Source of the DNA: DAOTYH01 sp034435015
GTDB lineage: Bacteria; Chloroflexota; Anaerolineae; Aggregatilineales; UBA3940
NCBI GenBank assembly: GCA_034435015.1
Contig: DAOTYH010000077.1
Coordinates: 1 to 42,538 of the forward strand
DNA length: 42,538 nt
Direction of reading: 5' to 3'
How positions within the stretch are numbered: position 1 is the stretch's first letter; the number at the start of each line of letters is the position of its first letter. Below the pieces are notes generated by a model. The model made no database searches. It had not been told where the DNA came from and saw only the letters and a list, made by a program, of their open reading frames with translations. A program made the translations under genes and the position numbers. Below are positions 33,965 through 42,446 of the stretch, one piece after another.

Positions 33965-36084
33965 TTCGCCGTATCGTCCTTCTGTTGCCCCTGACGGGGC
34001 TGGCTTTACTGGTGATCGCTTATCTCATTCTGTACAACCCGATCAACCTTGAGACGGCACAGGCGCTGGCTGATCGGGTCAGGGATGTGGGTGCTGTTGG
34101 GCTTCTGGTAACGCTGGGCGGTGCACTGGGGGCGGCCTTTTTTGGAGAGGTGGCTGTGCTGGCCGATTTCACTCCGCGCCTGCCCCGCCGCTGGCCAAGG
34201 CGGGGCAACGAGCGTGATACCACCCTGCCGCGGCGAAGCAAGAACAAGGTGCGGCAGGAAACTTTCATGACGCTTGAGCTTCTTCTGCCCGGCTTGAACC
34301 CCTTGTCAGACCTTGAGCGGGCCGCCTTGCTGGCGCTGTTCGGGCTGGGGCTGGTTGGACTGATCTTGTTGACAGCGGGATTGCTGGGCTTCCTCCCTCC
34401 AGCATGGCTGGGGTGGCTGATCATGGCTGTCTTGCTGGCGATCTTTTTCAGGCCGGCGCGGGCATGGTTGTACACTGTACGAGATGGTCTGCGGGCGGCC
34501 TTTGCACCGGAGCAGAACGCCTTTATCCGCTGGATTCGGCGCGGCGTGGGTCTGTTGGTCATATTGGCTGTGCTTCAGGCTCTGGCCCCTCCGTCAGCCT
34601 GGGAGGCTTTATCGTATCACCTTGGCGTTCCTCAGTTCTATGTGGAGGCGGGGCGTATCACTGCTCTGCCATGGGGATCGGCGGCTCCTCTTCCGCAACT
34701 GACCGAGATGCTCTACTTGTGGTTGCTGATTCTGACCCGCCCCAGCGCGGCGGCACTTCTGCATGTCTGCTTTGGGCTGTTTTTGCTCTCTATGCTGGTT
34801 GGGGTAGGGAGGCGTGCGGGCAGACCCGGCGCCGGCTGGGTAGCATCGGCGGCACTACTGACTGGCGGGATGTTATGGCAGGCATTCTCCCGTCCCTGCC
34901 ATGATCTGGCAGTGATGGCCTACAGCCTCGCGGCGCTGGTGGCGTTGTGCTCGTGGCGTAATTCCAATGGTGAGACTCGTCCCCGCTTTCTGATGCTGGC
35001 CGGCCTGCTGGCTGGCCTAGCGGCAAGTGTGGAATATAGGGCAGTTGGGGCGGTAGCGGGAATAGCGGGGCTGACGTTGTGGCTGTCCCGACGGGACAGT
35101 CGGGGAGAGATGTGGCGTTCTGGCGGTATGGTGAGTGTAGTTACGCTGTTGGTTTTCCTCCCATGGCTGGTCAGGAATGTGCTCATCGAGGGGAACCCCT
35201 TTCCTCTGTCAGGCTGGAATATGCCCTCTGCCGGCTATGCTGTCCTGCTGAATCCTGCTCCGCTTATTATGCCGTTGGTTAACCTCTCTTCTCTTGGGGA
35301 GAAGATACTCTACCCACTGTTCAGCGGCGTGCTGGTGATTGGCCTGTTACTGCTCATTCCTATTGGATGGCGGGAGCGCGGCGAGGCTGAGCGTTCGCTG
35401 GTCAACCGCCTGTTGATTTTCTCCCTGCCGCCAGCCGTTTTAGGGCTGGCAGAGCTGGTGATCGGATGGCCCCTCATGCAGAGCCGCCTGCTGTTGCCTG
35501 CTCTGCCGGCGCTGGCGCTGGCAGGCGCATTGGGGCTGGAGGGACTCCAGACCTTGAAGCTCCCCCTTGATGTGGGGCGGCTGGCGCGTCCGCCTCTGCT
35601 GATCGCCTTCCTGCTGGCAGTGGCAGGTGCAGCGCTGGAGGTGATCCGTTCTGCGCCCCTGCCTGTAGCTGTCGGAATCCAAACACAGGATGATTATCTG
35701 GTACAGACACTGGGTGCATACGAGGCGGCCATCCAACACATCAACGCTCTGCCAGAAGAATCCCGTGTACTGATGCTCTGGGAGCCGCGCTTCTTTTATT
35801 GCCTCCCGCGTTGTGTTCCTGACTCCAGCCTCGACCGGTGGCTGCGTGAGCACCAGCAGTGGCCTGATCCGCTTCAGGCCGCGGCCCGCTGGCGTGAGCA
35901 GGGGATCACTCATGTGCTGATTCATGAAGCGGCGCTGGAGTGGATGGTCAGCGAAGGCGGGCCTGCGCCGTTGAGCGTAGAGGATCAGACGGCACTGGAT
36001 GCGTTGCGTGAGCAGGCGCTTGTGCTTGTCTGGGAATGGCCGGGTCAGTACAGGCTTTATGCTCTGCGGGAGGCCGAGCCATGA
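33961..36084 (+). CDS. Large GT-C-like membrane protein
   Basis: The 707-residue protein starts in the ATGA overlap. The N-terminal part has two hydrophobic helices (about 5-25 and 45-68) and a strongly basic stretch (72-99) probably facing the cytosol. The GT-C-like part starts near 120. After several helices it has WEALSYHLGVPQFYV (from Trp214), whose Glu215 and His220 could be the acceptor-activating loop. The last third is soluble and contains RVLMLWEPRFFYCLPR. The N-terminal 110 residues are not part of a usual GT-C core and may be a separate small membrane domain. The family is not certain. Confidence 0.75.
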   Translation: MIRRIVLLLPLTGLALLVIAYLILYNPINLETAQALADRVRDVGAVGLLVTLGGALGAAFFGEVAVLADFTPRLPRRWPRRGNERDTTLPRRSKNKVRQETFMTLELLLPGLNPLSDLERAALLALFGLGLVGLILLTAGLLGFLPPAWLGWLIMAVLLAIFFRPARAWLYTVRDGLRAAFAPEQNAFIRWIRRGVGLLVILAVLQALAPPSAWEALSYHLGVPQFYVEAGRITALPWGSAAPLPQLTEMLYLWLLILTRPSAAALLHVCFGLFLLSMLVGVGRRAGRPGAGWVASAALLTGGMLWQAFSRPCHDLAVMAYSLAALVALCSWRNSNGETRPRFLMLAGLLAGLAASVEYRAVGAVAGIAGLTLWLSRRDSRGEMWRSGGMVSVVTLLVFLPWLVRNVLIEGNPFPLSGWNMPSAGYAVLLNPAPLIMPLVNLSSLGEKILYPLFSGVLVIGLLLLIPIGWRERGEAERSLVNRLLIFSLPPAVLGLAELVIGWPLMQSRLLLPALPALALAGALGLEGLQTLKLPLDVGRLARPPLLIAFLLAVAGAALEVIRSAPLPVAVGIQTQDDYLVQTLGAYEAAIQHINALPEESRVLMLWEPRFFYCLPRCVPDSSLDRWLREHQQWPDPLQAAARWREQGITHVLIHEAALEWMVSEGGPAPLSVEDQTALDALREQALVLVWEWPGQYRLYALREAEP

Positions 36085-37670
36085 ATCAGCGTACCCGTGA
36101 CCTGTTGCTCCTGTACGGGCTGGCACTTCTGGTCAATGGGCTGGTGGCTGTGCTGGTGGACAGCCCCGGCTATGTAGATGCTTACTACTACTTCAACGGG
36201 GGGCATCTGCTGGTTGAAGGTCATGGCCTCAACGACCCGTACATCTGGAACTACGTTTACGCGCCAGCCTCACTGCCTGCGCCTGCCTTCACTTACTGGC
36301 AACCGCTCCCTTCATTGCTGGCTGGGCTGGGTATTATCCTGTTTGGACGGGGGGAGGCGTTTGGGGCGGCTCAAGCCCTCTACGTTGTGGCAGGTTCAGC
36401 CGTCCCATTGCTAAGCTATATCGTCGCCAGCCAGATCGGTGAGCGCCGTCATGCATGGCTGGCCGGCTTGCTGACTATCTTCAGCGGCTTCTACGCGATC
36501 TACTGGTCTTTGCCGGAATCGTTCACGCCTTTTGCGCTCAGTGCCGGCGGGGCGCTGGCACTGGCCGGCTGTGGCCGGGCCTCGAAGCGCTGGTGGGTCT
36601 GGGCACTGGCGGGGGTATGTGCCGGCCTGGCTCATCTCAGCCGTGCTGATGGGGTGCTGGTGCTGGCTGTGGTCATCCTGGCTGGGCTGTTGCCGGCAGA
36701 TAAAAGACACCCTGCTCCCCTTAGATGGGAAGTGTTGCTTGCCCTGCCGGCTTACTTGGCGGTCATGTCTCCTTGGTTTGTTCGGAACTTGCTTACGTTT
36801 GGCAGTCTTCAGGCGCCCGGCGGCCTAGCGACGCTGTGGCTGACTGAGTACAACGACCTGTTCAACTATCCCTCCAACCTGACCGCCTCCCGTTACTTCA
36901 GCGGGGGGTGGGGTGCTATTCTAGATGGCAAGTGGCAGGCCCTAGTCGGTAACGCGGCCACCTTTGTAGCAGTGCAGAACCTCATCTTCTTGACCCCCTT
37001 CACGCTGGTCGGCCTATGGCGGCGCTGGAAGGATGACCGCTTCCTGCCGGCGGTGATTTACGGCGCGGCCCTGTTTGCCGCCATGACATTTGCCTTTTCA
37101 TGGCCGGGGGTGCGGGGCGGCTGGCTGCACTCCGGCGCGGCGCTGATGCCGTTCCTGTTGCCGGCAGGCTCGCTGGGCCTTGACGATGTGATCGGCTGGG
37201 CGTCGGAGCGGTTGCGCGGCTGGGAAGCCGACCGGGCGTGGCGGGGCTTCAGCCGGATGACCATCTTGTTTGCAGGCCTGCTGACGGCCTTTGTCATCCT
37301 GAATCGCGTGGTTGGCCTGCCTGATCTCTCGACCGTTGACTGGAATGAAGGTGACGCTGTCTATGACGCCATTGGCGCACGGCTGGATGCACTCGGTGTG
37401 CCAGCCGAGGCCCTTGTGATGAGCAACAATCCGCCCGGCTTTTATACTCACACCGGGCGGGGAGGAATACCGCTCCCGAATGGGGATGAAGCTACCCTGC
37501 TCCGTGCCGCTGACGATTACGGAGCTGTCTTTCTCGTTGTGGATCAAAACGTGCCTGCCGGCCTGCAAAGCCTCTATGACAACGGCCCTGCCTCCGAACG
37601 CCTGCGCCTGATCGAGGCGTTCGAAGGATACAACGGGAGGGTCTATCTGTACCAGATAGGGGGAGGTTAA
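36081..37670 (+). CDS. GT-C-like membrane glycosyltransferase
   Basis: ATG 36081 sits in an ATGA overlap with the previous stop. The frame is open earlier (36036), but that part is out of keeping with the family. The 529-residue protein has about ten membrane helices and the acidic loop VDSPGYVDAYYYFNGG (Asp27, Asp33). YWQPLPSLLAG and SRADGVLVLAVV follow, and a C-terminal soluble tail carries VMSNNPPGFYTHTGRG. This matches the PMT_2/GT-C layout. It ends the plus-strand run, and its stop lies in the loop of a shared hairpin. Donor and acceptor are unknown. Confidence 0.8.
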   Translation: MNQRTRDLLLLYGLALLVNGLVAVLVDSPGYVDAYYYFNGGHLLVEGHGLNDPYIWNYVYAPASLPAPAFTYWQPLPSLLAGLGIILFGRGEAFGAAQALYVVAGSAVPLLSYIVASQIGERRHAWLAGLLTIFSGFYAIYWSLPESFTPFALSAGGALALAGCGRASKRWWVWALAGVCAGLAHLSRADGVLVLAVVILAGLLPADKRHPAPLRWEVLLALPAYLAVMSPWFVRNLLTFGSLQAPGGLATLWLTEYNDLFNYPSNLTASRYFSGGWGAILDGKWQALVGNAATFVAVQNLIFLTPFTLVGLWRRWKDDRFLPAVIYGAALFAAMTFAFSWPGVRGGWLHSGAALMPFLLPAGSLGLDDVIGWASERLRGWEADRAWRGFSRMTILFAGLLTAFVILNRVVGLPDLSTVDWNEGDAVYDAIGARLDALGVPAEALVMSNNPPGFYTHTGRGGIPLPNGDEATLLRAADDYGAVFLVVDQNVPAGLQSLYDNGPASERLRLIEAFEGYNGRVYLYQIGGG

Positions 37671-37678
37671 CCCTCCCC
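37660..37678. terminator. Convergent hairpin with both stop codons in the loop
   Basis: GGGGAGG (37660-37666) and CCTCCCC (37672-37678) form a 7-bp stem. The loop is TTAAC, whose TTAA supplies the stop codons of the plus- and minus-strand genes on opposite strands. On the plus strand TTGCCCTTT follows, a poor T tract. A two-way terminator is likely. Confidence 0.55.
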
Positions 37679-38173
37679 TTGCCCTTTCGCTTCTTTGGGT
37701 ATGGTGATGTCTGCTACTTTCCCTCCCGTGATTCGGATCAGTTCCTCGTAAGGGATCGGGAAAATGGCATGGGGTGATCCTGCCGCGCCATAGATGATCG
37801 AGTAGCGGCTTAGCGTCGAGTCGATCAGAACCGGCAAGGGTTGTACATGACCCACTGGGGGGACGCCGCCCGGTGCATAACCAGTGGCTTGGATGGTCGT
37901 CTCGGCATCGGCGATTCTGATCTTCTTGCGGCTTACTCCATACAGCTCACCGAGCTTTCGGGTGTCAACCATCTGGTCGCCGGCGGCTATCACGATGACC
38001 GGCTTGCCGTCTACGACAAAGCACAGGCTTTTGGCGATGCTTCCTAGCTCAGTGCCAATAGCCTCAGCGGCTTGCTCAGAGGTAGCGGTTGGCTGTTCGA
38101 ATATCCGGACCCGGATGTTGAGGCCCAGCGCGTCAAGGGCCGCCTGTACGTCTTCGGGAGTTCGGGGGATCAT
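37667..38173 (-). CDS. YbaK/EbsC family aminoacyl-tRNA deacylase-like protein
   Basis: The 168-residue protein covers the whole YbaK/prolyl-tRNA editing domain (PF04073). KSLCFVVDGKPVIVIAAGD contains the conserved Lys48, and the signature APGGVPPVGH lies at 101-109. Members hydrolyse mischarged aminoacyl-tRNAs such as Cys-tRNA(Pro); this one may belong to another substrate group. GAGAG precedes the ATG. It is last in a minus-strand series, 26 bases after a DegV gene, and its stop codon overlaps that of the convergent GT-C gene. Confidence 0.9.
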   Translation of the reverse strand: MIPRTPEDVQAALDALGLNIRVRIFEQPTATSEQAAEAIGTELGSIAKSLCFVVDGKPVIVIAAGDQMVDTRKLGELYGVSRKKIRIADAETTIQATGYAPGGVPPVGHVQPLPVLIDSTLSRYSIIYGAAGSPHAIFPIPYEELIRITGGKVADITIPKEAKGQGEG

Positions 38174-38199
38174 AGTCTGCTCTCAATGAGAGATCGGGA

Positions 38200-39066
38200 T
38201 CAAGTCTCATAGTAACCGCACGGCCCAAATGTGCCCGGCCCGCAGTGTGTCCCAATGACCGGTGAGGCATCCCCTACCAGTATCTCGGCAGAGGGGAACT
38301 CACGGCGCAAGCGGTCGGCGAAGGCTTCTGCGCTTGCTCGTGCGCCCACGTGCTGGACGGCAATGTGCATGGGCTTGCTGGTGTCCATTTTCTCAATGAA
38401 CGACTGATACATGCGCTCGACAGCCTTCGTCATCGTGCGGGCGCGTTCTCCGGGCATAATCAGACCGGTGGTATGATCCACGTACAGTTGCGGCTTGATC
38501 TGGAGCGCTGTTCCGACCAGCTTGGATGCGCCGCCAATGCGTCCGCCGCGATGCAGGTATTCGAGCGTTTCCACCACAAACATGACCGTCATGGTACTGC
38601 GGGCCTTCTCAGCGGCGGCGACCATGGCCTGAGCATTACCGCCAGCCTCGCGGGCGCGGGCGGCGGCCAGCACCTGCCAGCCGATCCCCATTGAGATGGA
38701 CTTTGAGTCCACAATGTGCAGAGGGATATCTACCATGCCCTGTGCACTGATGGCCGAGTTGATCGTTCCGCTCATCTGACTGCTGATCAGGATCAGCACG
38801 GCCTCTTCTGCGCCGGCCTGTTTGGCTTTTTCGATGACCCTGACAAAGTCGCTGGCTGTGGGCTGGGCTGTCTTAGGGGCAACCGGGTCACGGACCAGGC
38901 GTTCTATAAATGCCGGAGGGTCAATATCAACCCCGTCGGCCAGCTCCTCAGTGCCCCAGATGATGTATTGCGACAGCAGGTAAATGCCGTAATGCTCAAT
39001 CAGATGGGCTGGCACATCACAGGTAGTGTCAGCGATTAGGGCGATGCGGTGATTGTGGGCGGCCAT
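38200..39066 (-). CDS. DegV family fatty acid-binding protein, copy 2
   Basis: The 288-residue protein has IADTTCDVPAHL near the start (the family TDSxxDLP block). SQMSGTINSA is the fatty-acid carboxylate-binding-like serine motif. EYLHRGGRIGGASKLVGTAL follows, and the C-terminal end has VIGTHCGPGTFG. These are DegV/FakB hallmarks. Such proteins bind fatty acids and present them to a kinase; no kinase (FakA) is visible in the window. GGAAGGA precedes the ATG. It is the same length as the neighbouring copy 1 and clearly a duplicate of it, with 54 bases between them. Confidence 0.93.
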   Translation of the reverse strand: MAAHNHRIALIADTTCDVPAHLIEHYGIYLLSQYIIWGTEELADGVDIDPPAFIERLVRDPVAPKTAQPTASDFVRVIEKAKQAGAEEAVLILISSQMSGTINSAISAQGMVDIPLHIVDSKSISMGIGWQVLAAARAREAGGNAQAMVAAAEKARSTMTVMFVVETLEYLHRGGRIGGASKLVGTALQIKPQLYVDHTTGLIMPGERARTMTKAVERMYQSFIEKMDTSKPMHIAVQHVGARASAEAFADRLRREFPSAEILVGDASPVIGTHCGPGTFGPCGYYET

Positions 39067-39120
39067 ACATCCTTCCTTACCGGGTGGTGTGCAGGGTATC
39101 AGTCAGTAAGTGAGGCGTTG

Positions 39121-39987
39121 TCAGATTTCGTAGTACCCGCATAGGCCGACTGTCCCCGGCCCCGCATGTGTGCCAATGACCGGCGAAGCCTGAAAGGCAA
39201 ATAACTCAACCGGCTTATACTCGTTCTGAATGCGGGCGAGAATGGCTTCGGCCTGCTCATGGGCCGCCGCATGGAGCACGGCGATATGCATGGGCTTGCT
39301 GGTGTCCATTTTCTCAAAGAAGACCTCATACATACGCTCAACGGCCTTCTTATAGGTACGGGTGCGTTCCCCTGCTTCTACGCGGCCTGTCTTATGATCC
39401 ACATAGAGCTGGGGCTTCAATTGAAGTGCCGTCCCCACCAGCTTGACTGCTCCGCCAATCCGTCCCCCTCGGTGAAGGAATTCGAGCGTCTCAACAGCAA
39501 AGATGACCTGTAACGTCTGGCGTACCTTGTCAGCGGCGGCGACCATGGCCTGAGCATCGCCGCCGGCCTCACGGGCGCGTGCGGCGGCCAGCACCTGCCA
39601 GCCCTGCCCCATAGATGCTGACAGCGAGTCCACGATGTGGATCGGAATATCTGACTGTGCCTGCGCCTGCTTAACCGACTCAATCGTGCCGCTCATCTGG
39701 TTGCTGATTGTGACGACCACCGCTTCCTTGGCGCCGGCTGATTTAGCCTGATTGATCACGTCTAGAAACTCCTGGGCGGTTGGCTGGGCTGTCTTGGGGT
39801 GGGTGGGGTCTTTAGGCAGACGGTGGTAAAACGTGTCTGAGTCAATATCTACCTGATCCAGCAGGTCCTGAGTGCCCCAGATGATGTGCATGGGCACCAT
39901 GATAATGTGGTATTGCTCACGTAGTTCTGCGGGAATATCGCCTGCGCTGTCGGTGATCAGGGCAACCGGATAGTTTGGATCGCTCAT
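39121..39987 (-). CDS. DegV family fatty acid-binding protein, copy 1
   Basis: The 288-residue protein has ITDSAGDIPAEL, SNQMSGTIES, EFLHRGGRIGGAVKLVGTAL and VIGTHAGPGTVG in the same places as copy 2. The fold binds a single fatty acid in a buried tunnel. The two copies differ most in the variable helices near 225-265, so they may prefer different lipids, as FakB paralogues do elsewhere. AAGGGAGG precedes the ATG. An 88-base gap with a TTGAAC box separates it from the nicotinamidase-like gene, so it may also have its own promoter. Confidence 0.93.
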   Translation of the reverse strand: MSDPNYPVALITDSAGDIPAELREQYHIIMVPMHIIWGTQDLLDQVDIDSDTFYHRLPKDPTHPKTAQPTAQEFLDVINQAKSAGAKEAVVVTISNQMSGTIESVKQAQAQSDIPIHIVDSLSASMGQGWQVLAAARAREAGGDAQAMVAAADKVRQTLQVIFAVETLEFLHRGGRIGGAVKLVGTALQLKPQLYVDHKTGRVEAGERTRTYKKAVERMYEVFFEKMDTSKPMHIAVLHAAAHEQAEAILARIQNEYKPVELFAFQASPVIGTHAGPGTVGLCGYYEI

Positions 39988-40075
39988 CGGTATCCTCCCT
40001 TATGCTGTGTATGAGGGCTTTTTCCCCTGTAATAACACCGGACTGGTTCAATCGGTACACCCCGACAGCGAGTTG

Positions 40076-41002
40076 TCATCCAATTGGGTCGGTTGAGGTC
40101 ACCATCCTCATGCCCTGCGCTTCGAACTTGGCCAGCTCGGCATTGGCCAGCGCGTCGAAATCAATTTCCGGGTGCTTTACAGATGAAGTGCAGTCCTTCA
40201 GGAAGCGCCAGCGGCGGATGAAATCGGGCTGGCGCTCGGCGAAGTAGCGGAACAGGGAGGTGACTGTTTCCAGCACGCAATGGCTTTTTGCCTGCCCAGC
40301 CACGTAGATCAGGTCGTAGGTTGCAATGGTCTCCAGCAGGGGCGTATTCAGGCCGCCAAGCGGCTCGTCCGGCACTTTGACCTCCGGCTCTAGGATAGAG
40401 TAATGTTCAGTCCGCGGGATGGAGCCTTTGGCAAGGAGGATGGGCTGAGTCTGGCGGGCGGCGGCATGATAGGCGATGGCCTCATAGAGGGCCGGCGTGA
40501 TCGAGTGGCCGGGAGTGCCCAGCATGGTATGGTAGGGCCAGATCATCAGAGTCTTCTTTGCTTGCTCAGCCAATTGGTGCACATACTGAACTGACCACTC
40601 CGGCTCGACAGCAGGCCTCCAGACACCCTGCTCAACATCTTTGGCTGTGATGGGAGTGTAGGGGGCCGGATGCTCGCCCGCCGGGCCGACCCACCAGCTC
40701 TGGAAGAAAATCTGAAGCGGCAGATGTGTATCCAGCGAGGCGGTGATGGTGGTCACCTGGTCCATGTTACGGAACAGCCATTCAATGGTGCGCCGTGTAT
40801 CGTCTACCGCCCCAGGCACACTGAGCGCACCGTCCGGGTGGATGAAGTCTACTTGTGCGTCCACCAACAGCAGGAGCACTCTCTGGCGATCCTCTTCTGC
40901 GGGGGGAATATGGGCCGACTGCCCGGCTTGAATGGCGCCGGCTGTGTCGGGCACATAGAGTGTGCCGACTCGGTTAGGGTTATAGAAAGAGGGGAACTCC
41001 AT
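40076..41002 (-). CDS. Nicotinamidase/isochorismatase-like cysteine hydrolase
   Basis: The 308-residue protein has the isochorismatase-like fold with the catalytic Asp48 in VDAQVDF, Lys192 in AKGSIPRTEH and Cys242 in VAGQAKSHCV. SLDTHLPLQ (Asp91, His93) and a later His111 resemble the metal site of nicotinamidases. Typical nicotinamidases have about 180 to 215 residues; this one carries about 40 extra residues before the core and a longer middle and C-terminal part. It may act on nicotinamide or a related amide. GAGGAGG gives a strong start. It follows the kinase-like gene by 31 bases. Confidence 0.88.
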   Translation of the reverse strand: MEFPSFYNPNRVGTLYVPDTAGAIQAGQSAHIPPAEEDRQRVLLLLVDAQVDFIHPDGALSVPGAVDDTRRTIEWLFRNMDQVTTITASLDTHLPLQIFFQSWWVGPAGEHPAPYTPITAKDVEQGVWRPAVEPEWSVQYVHQLAEQAKKTLMIWPYHTMLGTPGHSITPALYEAIAYHAAARQTQPILLAKGSIPRTEHYSILEPEVKVPDEPLGGLNTPLLETIATYDLIYVAGQAKSHCVLETVTSLFRYFAERQPDFIRRWRFLKDCTSSVKHPEIDFDALANAELAKFEAQGMRMVTSTDPIG

Positions 41003-41033
41003 GGTCTATCCTCCTCAAATGGCAAAAACAAAA

Positions 41034-42446
41034 TCAGAGCCTCAATACTTCCGGCCCTGCATCCCTAGCGGGCTTGTCCTGCAAGTGTAATCCTTCTTGA
41101 GGATGCTCTGTCTCCAGCGGCAAGTCAATGGTTATGATTGTACCACCTGCCGGACTGCTCTCAACAAAGAGGTTGCCGCCTATGGAGAGAATAAGCTCTC
41201 TGGCAAGGAGCAATCCCAGCATATGCCTGTTCCCTGAGACCAGAGCGGGAGTGTCGTCCTGAGAGAGGGTAGAAGAGAATAAGTCAAATACTTCCTGCGT
41301 GAGGCCCCTGCCGGTACTGCTGATGCTGATGCGCCACCGATTGTTCCCATCGGGGCGGGCCTGCAAGATGACTCTATCGCCGGCCTGAGTTCCGCTGATG
41401 ACACTTTGAAAGGTTCTTGTCAGGGCGTAGCGCAGGGGGATGGGATATCCTGTACAGCGATCAGGCAGGCGCGAATCAAGCACCTGTTCGAGGTTCAATC
41501 CCTGCCGCCTGATAAGCGGCGTCAGTTCGGCGGCGGCATCGGCAAGCAGAGCGGAGGGACTGAACTCAACAGCCGAACTGCCGCCAATGAATGATTGGAG
41601 CTGGGAGAGTCCGAGCGTCTCTCTGACGGCGGTGTTGAGCCGGTAACTGTTGTGCCGGATCATCTCGGCAACCCGCCGCCCCTCTTGGCTTAGGGTTCTC
41701 TCATTACGGATAAGCAGGTTGGCATAACCCACGATCAGGCTGGCGGGCGTCTCGACTTGCTGGCAGATATTCTTCAGCAGGTTGAAGTTAAGCTTAGTAA
41801 CCTCCAGAGCCATATCACGCAAGTTGTCTGCCTCTCGGCGCAGAGCCTCGCTTTCAGACAACCCCCGTTCAAGCAGACTGCTGAACAGCCACATCGTAGA
41901 GCTGATCAGCAAGTTTCGCATGTATACTCCCATCAATGAATCAGGCTCAAGGCTCGGCACCATGGCAAAGGTGATGCCTGTCTCAAAGATGGAGACAATC
42001 ACTGCTGTGATGATGCTCCACCATGCCCCCAGTAACGGGCCAGCGGCAACAATTAGGGTCAACAGCCGGGCCGCCATCTCGTGAAAGGAGACTTCCATCC
42101 TGGGCAGGGCAACCCCTGTGATCGTCAGGGCATACCCTCCCAGCCACAGAGCACTGCCTGCCCTCGTCTTTCCCTCTTTGGCCAGCTTGATGATCAGGGC
42201 AGAGGTCAGTAGATGGGAAGAGCCGAGACCAATCGAAAGCCAGTCGGAGGGGGGCACAGGGCCGGGGGTCTGAAGGTTGTGAATGGAGAAATAAAGCAGA
42301 TAGAGCAGGGCGATCAGGAACAGCGCTGTAGAAAGAAAGATCAACACCTGCCCGCGGCGTACCACCTCAGGATCAATGTTCCGGACCCTGAGGAGGCGGG
42401 CGGCTAGGCGCGACATCGAGTTGAGCAGTGGAATAGTTCGGCGCAT
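41034..42446 (-). CDS. Membrane histidine kinase-like protein with degenerate catalytic motifs
   Basis: The 470-residue protein has about six membrane helices (residues 34-192), a linking helix, a dimerisation-like helix pair and a HATPase-like domain (about 295-445). The H-box normally reads like NISHELRTP, but here it is NICQQVETP (226-234), with Gln229 at the phospho-acceptor histidine. The N-box is ALTRTFQSV, without the usual asparagines. The G1 box is SSTGRGL, with Ser377 instead of the nucleotide-contacting Asp. The glycines of the later box are partly kept (HMLGLLLARE). It is therefore probably not an active kinase. It may act as a sensor, scaffold or partner of a real kinase. No response regulator is adjacent. 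Confidence 0.82.
   Translation of the reverse strand: MRRTIPLLNSMSRLAARLLRVRNIDPEVVRRGQVLIFLSTALFLIALLYLLYFSIHNLQTPGPVPPSDWLSIGLGSSHLLTSALIIKLAKEGKTRAGSALWLGGYALTITGVALPRMEVSFHEMAARLLTLIVAAGPLLGAWWSIITAVIVSIFETGITFAMVPSLEPDSLMGVYMRNLLISSTMWLFSSLLERGLSESEALRREADNLRDMALEVTKLNFNLLKNICQQVETPASLIVGYANLLIRNERTLSQEGRRVAEMIRHNSYRLNTAVRETLGLSQLQSFIGGSSAVEFSPSALLADAAAELTPLIRRQGLNLEQVLDSRLPDRCTGYPIPLRYALTRTFQSVISGTQAGDRVILQARPDGNNRWRISISSTGRGLTQEVFDLFSSTLSQDDTPALVSGNRHMLGLLLARELILSIGGNLFVESSPAGGTIITIDLPLETEHPQEGLHLQDKPARDAGPEVLRL

Noticed and set aside
35440..36126. Minus-strand open frame of 228 codons across two GT-C genes
   Set aside because: Its translation is rich in Gln/Arg/His/Pro, as antisense of membrane genes gives, and it spans a coupled gene junction.
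8111..37670. Integrated element or phage island
   Set aside because: No integrase, transposase, tRNA, direct repeat or phage structural gene is seen; the block reads as an ordinary glycan locus with local acquisition.
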